Positions 1-6,082 of a stretch of DNA of 12,679 bases are shown one piece after another. A model generated the notes under the pieces. That model ran no database searches. It saw only the letters and a program-made list of their open reading frames with translations, and had not been told where the DNA came from. The translations under genes were made by a program, and so were the position numbers. Source of the DNA: Microcaldota archaeon (GTDB lineage: Archaea > Micrarchaeota > Micrarchaeia > Micrarchaeales > CABMGC01); the NCBI GenBank assembly GCA_021792235.1, contig JAJYVC010000037.1, positions 1 to 12,679 on the forward strand, written 5' to 3'. Within the stretch, counting starts at the first letter, position 1, and each line of letters starts with the position of its first letter.

Positions 1-552
1 TTCTCCTATATCGGCATTGTTCATGCGCATCCCGAACCTCTGCCTGTCGAAATAGTTGGGCATGAATCCCCCAAGCTCATCCACTATGCCTTCAATTCTT
101 TCAGGAGCCACGCATCCCCTTATTACTGCTGAGAACGAATTCCCCAGGTTTGAGCCGAGATCGACTGCAGCAGCGCTTCTCCATGCGCCGTTTATCGATA
201 TGTCCTTGAGCCTTGTCTGCAGGACCTGCTGCGGAGTCACGCCGTATATGCTGGCCAGCTGCACGGATATGGACACCTTGTCCTTGGAACCGGCGTAACC
301 TATTGATTTCTTCCCGCGCCCCATGCGTTTGGCTATTGTCACGAGTGCGTGTACTGTGTCCCAGTTCCTCTTTTGCAGCACGAAATGAGTGAAGTTTCCT
401 GCTGCGGCCTCGGTCTCTCCGGTGTCTGCCGGCGAGCAGGCATGATCTTCCCTGAGTATGATGCCTGAGGAGGTTATCTCCCTGACCACGAAGTCCTCCG
501 GCATCTTCTTCGCCTCTCCGCCTGTGCCGTTTCTCCTCGATAACGTAAGCAT
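1..552 (-). CDS. truD: tRNA pseudouridine synthase TruD, N-terminal part (cut by window edge)
   Basis: Only the first 184 codons lie in the window; the frame is open to base 1. TruD/Pus7-family enzymes isomerise a specific uridine to pseudouridine in tRNA. Seen in the translation: an early PEDFVVREI segment (residues 18-26), a match to the family N-terminus; YAGSKDKVSISVQ near residues 93-105, which is the GxKDR-type catalytic loop whose Asp is the nucleophile; and NYFDRQRFG near residues 169-177, matching the family NYFG-QRFG motif. Archaeal members are usually about 400 residues, so more than half is missing to the left. The ATG at 552-550 is preceded by GGGGAG (565-560) with a 7-base spacer, and a TATA box at 591-597 would give a leader of about 15 bases. 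It is divergent from the PRODH-like operon and shares that TATA box. The Lys in place of the usual Arg after the catalytic Asp is a conservative change. The family assignment is firm. Confidence 0.9.
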   Translation of the reverse strand, partial: MLTLSRRNGTGGEAKKMPEDFVVREITSSGIILREDHACSPADTGETEAAAGNFTHFVLQKRNWDTVHALVTIAKRMGRGKKSIGYAGSKDKVSISVQLASIYGVTPQQVLQTRLKDISINGAWRSAAAVDLGSNLGNSFSAVIRGCVAPERIEGIVDELGGFMPNYFDRQRFGMRMNNADIGE

Positions 553-590
553 TTTAAAACTCCCCAGAGATTATCTTTAACACCACATAC

Positions 591-597
591 TTTATAT
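591..597. promoter_or_regulatory. Shared TATA box of the divergent truD / PRODH-like promoters
   Basis: TTTATAT on the plus strand reads as ATATAAA on the minus strand. Its centre lies about 31 bases before the GTG of the plus-strand PRODH-like gene and about 42 bases before the ATG of minus-strand truD. No other TATA-like element lies in this 72-base gap, so one element probably serves both directions. Initiation about 26 bases downstream would make the plus-strand transcript nearly leaderless. Assignment is by pattern and spacing only. Confidence 0.55.
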
Positions 598-624
598 GTA
601 AGTATTTCGCATATTTAGATTGCA

Positions 625-1446
625 GTGATATCCTTGGATCGAGAACCGATAGTGGAAAGGATAATACACAGGCTTGTGCGCAAACATATAGCTGGAACTA
701 CGATGGACTCTGCGCTGGATGCGGCGAAGGCGCTTAACGCGAAGAACATATCGGCATCGATAACGTTCCTGAGCTCAGGCGCTGCGGACAGAGCAAAGGC
801 CAAATACATAACATCAACATACAGCGAACTGGTAAGGAGGGTTGCAAGGTCTGGGATAAGGGCCGGAGTGCACATAGGCCTTGACCAGCTCGGTGCTGGG
901 GTGGACAAGAAGATGGCAATCGACAACTTCAGGGAGATAGTGAGCGTGGGCAACAAATACGGAGTCTTTCTCTGGGCTGATGCCGATGGAATGGGTGCGG
1001 CTGCTCTGGCTCCGGTGACAAGGATGAAGGGCGTTGGGCTTGTTGTAGGCCATGAAAAGGCTGCGGAATACGAGAAGTACGGAAGCAGGATAGGCGCGGT
1101 GAAGCTCATGTTCGGTGATTATTCTCCCAAGGAGAAGGGAGACATAATAAAGAGGGTAGAGTCGTGCAGGAAGAGCTTCCGAAATGTTGTCCTCTCACAC
1201 CTTCCTGAGAAATCGATATCGAAGGTGCTGTCAAGCAGGTACAGGTCAGACATAGGCATAGAATTCGAGTATGGATACAGTGAGAGGAAGGTCGGCAGGG
1301 CCGTGAAGAAAGGGGCTAAGGTGAGCATGCTTGTGCCGTTCGGCAAGGACTGGATCAAATACGCAATGAACAGCGCACCTGAGGGATATATGAGGTTTGT
1401 TGCTGGAAGATTGCTTAAGGAGGATGTGGATGGCACCCAAGGCTAA
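625..1446 (+). CDS. Proline dehydrogenase-like TIM-barrel protein lacking key substrate residues
   Basis: The 273-residue protein follows the monofunctional PRODH pattern (usually about 300 residues; FAD-dependent oxidation of L-proline to pyrroline-5-carboxylate). Recognisable segments in order are HIAGTTMDSALDAAKALN (residues 21-38), VHIGLDQLG (82-90, family VSVKLTQLG), FLWADADG (115-122, family FVRIDMED), IEFEYGYSE (212-220, family FEFQMLYG) and VPFGKDWIKY (237-246, family VPYGEDWYPY). The Asp and Tyr of the active site appear kept (D119, Y218). The barrel Lys is Gly85, and the paired Arg that holds the proline carboxylate is Asn249-Ser250. It may therefore act on another substrate or be catalytically dead. 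The start is GTG 625, placed by the TATA box at 591-597 with almost no leader; TTG 634 is an alternative. The 3' end overlaps the next gene by 17 bases, so this is the first gene of an operon with the epimerase-like and GGGP synthase genes. Confidence 0.72.
   Translation: MISLDREPIVERIIHRLVRKHIAGTTMDSALDAAKALNAKNISASITFLSSGAADRAKAKYITSTYSELVRRVARSGIRAGVHIGLDQLGAGVDKKMAIDNFREIVSVGNKYGVFLWADADGMGAAALAPVTRMKGVGLVVGHEKAAEYEKYGSRIGAVKLMFGDYSPKEKGDIIKRVESCRKSFRNVVLSHLPEKSISKVLSSRYRSDIGIEFEYGYSERKVGRAVKKGAKVSMLVPFGKDWIKYAMNSAPEGYMRFVAGRLLKEDVDGTQG
1417..1423 (+). promoter_or_regulatory. Shine-Dalgarno site fixing the epimerase start
   Basis: AAGGAGG lies inside the end of the PRODH-like gene. It is 6 bases before ATG 1430 but directly abuts ATG 1424, so it supports 1430 as the start and argues against the longer frame that opens at TTG 1397. 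Confidence 0.75.
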
Positions 1447-2431
1447 CAATGAGCTGTTCAGTCTGAAGAAGAGCGGTGAAGGCAAGGTCGCATTCGTGAC
1501 TGGTGGAGGAGGCAGGATAGGCAGGAGTCTATCCAGGGCGCTGGTCAGGAACGGCTACACTGTTAGGGCACTCTCGCACGACAAGAAGTTCATACACACC
1601 ATGCCTGCCGGAGTCATACCCTACGTTGGCGACCTTAACAACAAGAAGATACTTAATGAGGCATGCAAGGGAGCTGACGTGGTGTTCCACCTTGCAGCCG
1701 TTGTGAGCGAGTACAAGGAGCCCATAAAGACGCTGATGGAAGTGAACGTCAACGGCACAGAGAACGTGCTGGAGGCATGCAGGAAGAATAGCGTAGGCCA
1801 TTTCGTGTTCACGAGCACGCTAGACGTATACGGAAAGGCCAGGGACGATGTACTTACTGAGGATTCGGAGCTGCGGCCTACGGACAAGTACGGATACAGC
1901 AAGGCAATGGCTGAAAGCAAGATAGTCGAATACGGAGACAGGATAGATTACACTATACTCAGGATGGCAACGATATACGGGAATGAGTTCGAGGAATCCT
2001 ACTTCAAGCTCTTCAAGGCAATAAAGACAGGTAAGGCATACATAATAGGCGACGGCAGGAACAATCTTGCCTTGGTGCACATAGAGGACGTGCTTGCGGC
2101 GCTGCTCCTTGTTGGAAGCAATAGGAAGAGCAGCAGGAATGTCTACAATTTAAGCGACGGGATACGGTACACCCAGGAAGGCCTGCTGAACATGGCCGCG
2201 GACATGCTCAAGGCAGATAGACCGAAAAGGCACATCAACCAGCTTGTGGTAAGCCTCGTTGCAAAGAACAGGGGCCTTGACAGCGATGAACTTAGATTCC
2301 TGACCAGCAACAGGGTCGTGGATATAAGCAAGATAAAATCTGAGCTAGGATTCAGGCCCAGTGTGGACATAAAGGACGCAACCATTGATATGGTAAGGGC
2401 CTTCATGAGCAACAGCCGCATTCGCATCTGA
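1430..2431 (+). CDS. NAD(P)-dependent epimerase/dehydratase (extended SDR family)
   Basis: The 333-residue protein is an extended short-chain dehydrogenase/reductase, the superfamily of UDP-sugar 4-epimerases, dehydratases and 3-beta-hydroxysteroid-type enzymes. Seen: a Rossmann dinucleotide motif TGGGGRIG (residues 24-31, GxxGxxG type), an acidic GDL near 67-69, the FHLAA segment near 86-90, a VNVNGTENVLEAC helix near 106-118, catalytic Ser/Thr at FTSTLDVYG near 127-135, and the YxxxK pair Y154-K158 in YGYSK. A typical substrate-binding C-terminal half follows. The substrate cannot be read from the sequence; a nucleotide sugar is the default, and a lipid-related substrate is possible because the next gene is GGGP synthase. 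The start is ATG 1430 (see the Shine-Dalgarno site at 1417-1423). About 18 residues precede the first strand, a slightly long N-terminus. It overlaps the upstream gene by 17 bases and ends 12 bases before the next start. Confidence 0.85.
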   Translation: MAPKANNELFSLKKSGEGKVAFVTGGGGRIGRSLSRALVRNGYTVRALSHDKKFIHTMPAGVIPYVGDLNNKKILNEACKGADVVFHLAAVVSEYKEPIKTLMEVNVNGTENVLEACRKNSVGHFVFTSTLDVYGKARDDVLTEDSELRPTDKYGYSKAMAESKIVEYGDRIDYTILRMATIYGNEFEESYFKLFKAIKTGKAYIIGDGRNNLALVHIEDVLAALLLVGSNRKSSRNVYNLSDGIRYTQEGLLNMAADMLKADRPKRHINQLVVSLVAKNRGLDSDELRFLTSNRVVDISKIKSELGFRPSVDIKDATIDMVRAFMSNSRIRI

Positions 2432-2432
2432 C

Positions 2433-2438
2433 AGGTGG
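2433..2438 (+). promoter_or_regulatory. Shine-Dalgarno site fixing the GGGP synthase start
   Basis: AGGTGG lies 5 bases before ATG 2444. The alternative GTG at 2435 falls within this ribosome site, so ATG 2444 is preferred. Confidence 0.65.
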
Positions 2439-2443
2439 AATAT

Positions 2444-3238
2444 ATGTCGCTTAAGATTGGAAAAACTGAAAAGTACATATACGAAAGGCTTGCCGAGAAG
2501 GGCGCGCTGATGTTCATGCTTGTTGATCCGGTGGACTACAAGACGCCGGAACAGGCGATAAGGACGGCAAGGGAGGCAGATAGGGGAGGCGCAGACCTCA
2601 TACTCGTCGGTGGAAGCATAGGCGCGCAGGGGGAGCTGCTGGATACTGTGACCAAGGGCATAAAAGAGTCGGTGTCTTCGCCTGTTGTACTCTTCCCAGG
2701 CAACATAGCCACGCTGACAAGGTACGCTGATGCGATGTACTTCATGTCGCTTCTCAACGCAAGGAGCACTTACTGGATAACGCACGCACAGATGCTCTCG
2801 GCGCCCATAGTGAAGAGCATGAAGATAGAGCCGCTACCTGTAGGATACATAGTCGTCTCTCCTGGAGGAACGGTTGGTTGGGTGGGAGACGTCAACCTAG
2901 TCCCTAGGGAGAAGTCGAAGATAGCAGCATCGCTTGCGCTTGCAGGAGAGTTCCTAGGAAACAGGCTGGTGATAACTGATGTCGGATCGAACCCCCAGCT
3001 TATGGGGCAGGGACCTGTGCCTGCAGACATGGTGCGCGCGGTCAAGAGCACCGTATCAGTGCCATACGTAGTCGCAGGAGGCATACGCAATGTGGATGCG
3101 TTAAGGTCCACGATAAAGGCCGGGGCAGACATAGTGCAGATAGGCACTGCGATAGAGCAATCATCAGCGGCCAGAAAGCAGGCAGAGGCATTTGCAAGGA
3201 TCGTAAAGGAGGAAGGCATTAAAAGGATAAGGAAATAG
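2444..3238 (+). CDS. Geranylgeranylglyceryl phosphate synthase (GGGPS/PcrB family)
   Basis: This enzyme joins geranylgeranyl diphosphate to sn-glycerol-1-phosphate, the first committed step of archaeal ether-lipid synthesis. The 264-residue protein shows the TIM-barrel family motifs: LVDP with the Mg-binding Asp28, LVGGSIG (54-60), the FPGN turn (84-87), the LLN segment (103-105), YIVVSPGGTVGWVGDVN (135-151) which is the glycerol-1-phosphate loop of the archaeal group II type, VAGGIRN (210-216), and GADIVQIGTAIE (227-238) for phosphate binding. The expected NP after the LLN segment reads ST (residues 108-109), a minor deviation. Length is normal for the family. It is the third gene of the operon, 12 bases after the epimerase-like stop. 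A T-rich run at 3259-3263 follows and could end transcription. The protein is expected at the cytoplasmic face of the membrane. The identification is secure and is the strongest single argument that the DNA is archaeal. Confidence 0.95.
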   Translation: MSLKIGKTEKYIYERLAEKGALMFMLVDPVDYKTPEQAIRTAREADRGGADLILVGGSIGAQGELLDTVTKGIKESVSSPVVLFPGNIATLTRYADAMYFMSLLNARSTYWITHAQMLSAPIVKSMKIEPLPVGYIVVSPGGTVGWVGDVNLVPREKSKIAASLALAGEFLGNRLVITDVGSNPQLMGQGPVPADMVRAVKSTVSVPYVVAGGIRNVDALRSTIKAGADIVQIGTAIEQSSAARKQAEAFARIVKEEGIKRIRK

Positions 3239-3260
3239 CTGCCACCTATATCACATGCTT

Positions 3261-3267
3261 TTTATAT
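3261..3267 (+). promoter_or_regulatory. TATA box of the thymidylate-kinase-like gene
   Basis: TTTATAT is centred about 35 bases before ATG 3299. Initiation about 26 bases downstream gives a leader of roughly 9 bases that includes AGGAG at 3288-3292. The 60-base gap after the GGGP synthase gene and this box suggest a separate transcript. Confidence 0.5.
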
Positions 3268-3298
3268 CAGGCCTGACCCCTGGTATTAGGAGTGTTTT

Positions 3299-4030
3299 AT
3301 GGCATATAGGGTGGCATTGGCAGGGATAGACGGCTCAGGGAAATCTACAGCTGCTTCCTTCCTTGTCGATAGGCTGGCCGGAGACTATAAGGTGCTTAAG
3401 TCGGGCAGGCCTATTTACACGCAGGAAGGCGATGACAGAACGTACCACTTCGAGAGGGCGAATGGCATGATTGATAGGATGCACTCGCACTTCGATAGGT
3501 CTGGCTCAAGGCCTGGCATCGTGCTTGTAAATGGCGCAGGATTCGTACTGAGGCTTAACGCAGAGAGGAGAATGATGAACCGGTTCTCTCCGGACATAGT
3601 GATAGCGGACAGGGATGCCACGCTGTGCACTTCTACATACATAACCTACTATGCTCCGGCGTCCAGGCATTTGAGCGCGCAAGCCAGAGTGCAGGTGTTC
3701 AGTGCTCTTGGCGCAAATCGGCACCCGGACAGGCTGTTTTATCTTGACATCGATCCGGCAGTAGCAGCCGCAAGGATAAACGGAAGGGTTGATGAAGGAT
3801 ACCTGTACGCCGACAGACATAGGGACAAGTTTAGGCACATGCATGAGACTGAGGAGGATCTGGCCGGGCTTAGGGCCCATTACCTCAGAGGAGTCGAGGT
3901 GTTGTCCAATAAGGGCGTGAGCGTTACAATGGTCGAGGTAACACACATGACGCAAACTGAGGTCGTGGACTTTGTGGAGGGTGAGCTTAGGTCCGAGCTG
4001 GGCAGGGCGATGAGGCAACCGGAGCCATGA
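3299..4030 (+). CDS. Thymidylate kinase-like P-loop nucleotide kinase
   Basis: The 243-residue protein has a P-loop GIDGSGKST at residues 9-17, a DR pair at 104-105 (IADRDA) in the position of the DR motif of dTMP kinases, and HPDRLFYLDIDPAVAAARI (142-160), closely matching the family strand and helix that read PDLTFYLDVPPEVALxRI. This points to the thymidylate kinase/deoxynucleoside kinase group, which phosphorylates dTMP to dTDP or a related nucleotide. It is about 40 residues longer than typical dTMP kinase, with an insert around residues 35-100 and a C-terminal helix, and the usual aromatic SSxAYQ stretch after the DR pair is replaced by a Thr/Tyr-rich one, so substrate specificity is uncertain. 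The start ATG 3299 has AGGAG at 3288-3292, 6 bases upstream. It stands alone between two promoters. A paralogue with another nucleotide substrate is the main alternative. Confidence 0.65.
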   Translation: MAYRVALAGIDGSGKSTAASFLVDRLAGDYKVLKSGRPIYTQEGDDRTYHFERANGMIDRMHSHFDRSGSRPGIVLVNGAGFVLRLNAERRMMNRFSPDIVIADRDATLCTSTYITYYAPASRHLSAQARVQVFSALGANRHPDRLFYLDIDPAVAAARINGRVDEGYLYADRHRDKFRHMHETEEDLAGLRAHYLRGVEVLSNKGVSVTMVEVTHMTQTEVVDFVEGELRSELGRAMRQPEP

Positions 4031-4037
4031 GCAACTG

Positions 4038-4044
4038 TTTTAAG
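4038..4044 (+). promoter_or_regulatory. Probable TATA box of the NFACT-RNase Z unit
   Basis: TTTTAAG is centred about 33 bases before ATG 4074, giving a leader of about 7 bases. The match to consensus is moderate, but it is the only candidate in the 43-base gap. Confidence 0.4.
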
Positions 4045-4073
4045 CTATTTGAGGCAATCTATTTCCAGAGAGC

Positions 4074-5180
4074 ATGCGTGAATTAACGTCTTTGGAGCTT
4101 GGAGCTGTAGTGGCAGAGCTCAGGCCACGCATTGCCAACAGCTTCCTTAAAAAATTCTATGACCTTGGAGACAATGCATTCAGGATGTCTTTTCATGGAC
4201 CTGAGGGCAATACCGAGGTGTACTGCAGGCTGCTGAACGCACTCAACGAGACGGGATTCAAGGAGGAGGTCGGCGAAGCGACGAATTTTGCCAGGGCGGT
4301 ACGCAAGCGCATTGAGGATTCCAAGCTGCTTGACGTGCGCCAGCATGGTTCGGACAGGATAGTTATATTCGAGTTTGGGGCTAGGGGAGGCAGATACAGC
4401 CTCGTGATAGAGATGTTCGGCAAGGGCAACCTTGTAGTGATTAAGGATGGCAGGATAGAGGTCTGCTACAGGATCCTTGAATACAAGGACAGGAATGTCA
4501 AGCCTGGATTCGAATACGTACCACCAAAGAGCGAGAGCACCGGCCTGGATTCCCTAGACTCAGGTAACGTACAGGCGATTCTGGAGAAGGTATCTAAATC
4601 TGGAGGCAAGACCATAACAGAGCTTTCGAAGTATCTGAACATAGGACCATTGTACCTTGAGGATGCCATAACATCTGCAAGGCTAGATCCGAAGGCCAAG
4701 CTCGAATCCGGCAGTATTGATGCGCTTCTAAGATCCATAATGTCTCTAATTGGGAAAGCTAGGAAGCCTGATCCGGTGATATACAAACGGGATGGCACAT
4801 TGATTGACTATTCTATTTTCCCGCTGGAAAAATACCGCGGGCTTGAGATCCAAAGATGCGCCAGCGTGAATGGGATGCTTGACGCAGCTACATTGGAGGG
4901 CAGGTCTTCGCGGAAAGTCGATTCGGTGGCGGATGAAACCGAGGAGATTGAGGCTGCAATAGCAAAGCAGAAGGAGCTGTCTGCAAAATTCATCGCTGAC
5001 TCTGAGGATTATGCGAGATTCGGCAAGGCGATATTTGAGCGCATGGGCGAGATAAACGCCTTGATAATCAGGATAAGGGAAGTCAAGAAGCCAACGCTTG
5101 AGGAGCTGAGGATGGAGTTTACGGACCTTGGAATACAGGAGATAAGCCTTAAAGACAGGACCGTCACAATAGAGATATGA
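4074..5180 (+). CDS. Short NFACT (Rqc2/RqcH-family) protein without the NFACT-R domain
   Basis: The family (archaeal and bacterial RqcH, eukaryotic Rqc2/NEMF) binds 60S/50S subunits carrying stalled nascent chains and recruits tRNA to add C-terminal tails; full-length members have about 550-680 residues. Seen here in 368 residues: the N-terminal NFACT-N domain with FARAVRKRI (72-80), a DR pair in GSDRIVIFEF (94-95; the equivalent pair in bacterial RqcH is needed for Ala-tRNA binding), and FGKGNLVVI (115-123); a helix-hairpin-helix region around ELSKYLNIGPLYLEDA (183-198); then one amphipathic helix (about 287-338) and a short beta-like tail ending at TVTIEI. That is where full-length proteins turn into the second coiled-coil helix, which leads to NFACT-R. 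Both are absent, and RNase Z starts 4 bases after the stop, so no frame is left for them. Either the domain is encoded elsewhere or this lineage uses a reduced form. Confidence 0.8.
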   Translation: MRELTSLELGAVVAELRPRIANSFLKKFYDLGDNAFRMSFHGPEGNTEVYCRLLNALNETGFKEEVGEATNFARAVRKRIEDSKLLDVRQHGSDRIVIFEFGARGGRYSLVIEMFGKGNLVVIKDGRIEVCYRILEYKDRNVKPGFEYVPPKSESTGLDSLDSGNVQAILEKVSKSGGKTITELSKYLNIGPLYLEDAITSARLDPKAKLESGSIDALLRSIMSLIGKARKPDPVIYKRDGTLIDYSIFPLEKYRGLEIQRCASVNGMLDAATLEGRSSRKVDSVADETEEIEAAIAKQKELSAKFIADSEDYARFGKAIFERMGEINALIIRIREVKKPTLEELRMEFTDLGIQEISLKDRTVTIEI

Positions 5181-5184
5181 TAAA

Positions 5185-6078
5185 ATGGGCATGCGCATAA
5201 CGATACTTGGTACGTCGGGCTCGGCGCCAACTAAGGACAGGATGATGCCGGGAGTGGTGCTTACTTATGATGGCAGTACGATGCTCTTCGACTGCGGAGA
5301 GGGCTCTCAGATGCAGATGATGAAATACGGGATAAACTTCTCCAAAATAAGTGCCATATTCATAAGCCATGCTCATGGCGACCACATAATCGGCCTTGCC
5401 GGCCTGGTCAGGACCATGGCTATGAACCGCAGGAGCGCTGATCTTGACATATTCGTGCCGCGCGGATATGAGGGCATTGTGAAAACGCTCATATCCTTCG
5501 ACAAGGCGCTCATGACCTACAGGATAAACATACATGGTGTCGGATCAGGAGTAGTATACGAGGGCAAGGAGTTCAACATAAGGGCATTCCATCTGAACCA
5601 CACAATACCGTCGTGCGGCTATGTGTTCAGGGAGGCCGACAGGCGCAGGTTCATAGTGGAAAAGGCCAAGAAGCTTGGGATAAAGGGAGCCATGCACTCC
5701 GAATTGCAGGGTAAGGGGTGGATAAAGGTAGGTAGAAGGAGGATAACGCTGCAGAGCGTGACTACTGTACAGAAGGGCAAATCATTTGTGTACGCGACTG
5801 ACACGCGGCCCTCAAGGCGCACCGTGGCAGCTGCAAGGAACGCCGACCTCCTCATACATGAATCATCATATTCTGAATCGGAGAAGGCTCTTGCCAGGGA
5901 TAGGAAGCATTCTACCGCTGCAGAAGCAGCGGCAGTGGCTAAGGCAGCGAAAGTGAGAAGGCTTGTTCTGATTCATATAAGTGCCAGGTACAGCTCTGTG
6001 GGCAGTTTGGAGAAGGAGGCGAGATCAGTATTCATGAATTCGGAAGTGGCAAGGGACGGAGAGGTTATAGTCCTTTAG
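5185..6078 (+). CDS. rnz: Ribonuclease Z (tRNA 3'-end endonuclease)
   Basis: RNase Z removes the 3' trailer from pre-tRNA so that CCA can be added. The 297-residue protein has every family landmark: LGTSGSAPT at the N-terminus (8-16), FDCGEGSQMQ (35-44), the zinc motif SHAHGDHIIGL (61-71; ligands H62, H64, D66, H67), LNHTIPSCGYVF (137-148; H139), the ATDTRPS loop (204-210; D206), LLIHESSYSE, KHSTAAEAA (H242) and VLIHISARYS (H264). It uses HAHGDH where many homologues have HLHGDH. The start is given as ATG 5185; ATG 5191 would give the more usual MRITILGT beginning, and neither has a clear ribosome site. It is cotranscribed with the NFACT gene (4-base gap) and ends 4 bases from the stop of the convergent M13 peptidase. 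The tRNA-Val in this window lacks encoded CCA and would be a natural substrate. Confidence 0.95.
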   Translation: MGMRITILGTSGSAPTKDRMMPGVVLTYDGSTMLFDCGEGSQMQMMKYGINFSKISAIFISHAHGDHIIGLAGLVRTMAMNRRSADLDIFVPRGYEGIVKTLISFDKALMTYRINIHGVGSGVVYEGKEFNIRAFHLNHTIPSCGYVFREADRRRFIVEKAKKLGIKGAMHSELQGKGWIKVGRRRITLQSVTTVQKGKSFVYATDTRPSRRTVAAARNADLLIHESSYSESEKALARDRKHSTAAEAAAVAKAAKVRRLVLIHISARYSSVGSLEKEARSVFMNSEVARDGEVIVL

Positions 6079-6082
6079 AGTA

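Noticed and set aside
56..298. 80-codon plus-strand open frame at the left edge
   Set aside because: It is a shadow of the minus-strand truD gene, which carries the catalytic GSKDK loop and the NYFDRQRFG motif.
615..1109. 164-codon open frame antisense to the PRODH-like gene
   Set aside because: Its translation is low-complexity Ser/Pro/Ala/Leu with no family motif, and the plus-strand frame has clear PRODH similarity.
1397..1429. N-terminal extension of the epimerase gene from TTG 1397
   Set aside because: AAGGAGG at 1417-1423 lies inside the extension and is optimally spaced for ATG 1430.
3506..4018. 170-codon open frame antisense to the thymidylate-kinase-like gene
   Set aside because: The sense frame has a P-loop and kinase motifs; the antisense translation has no recognisable domain.
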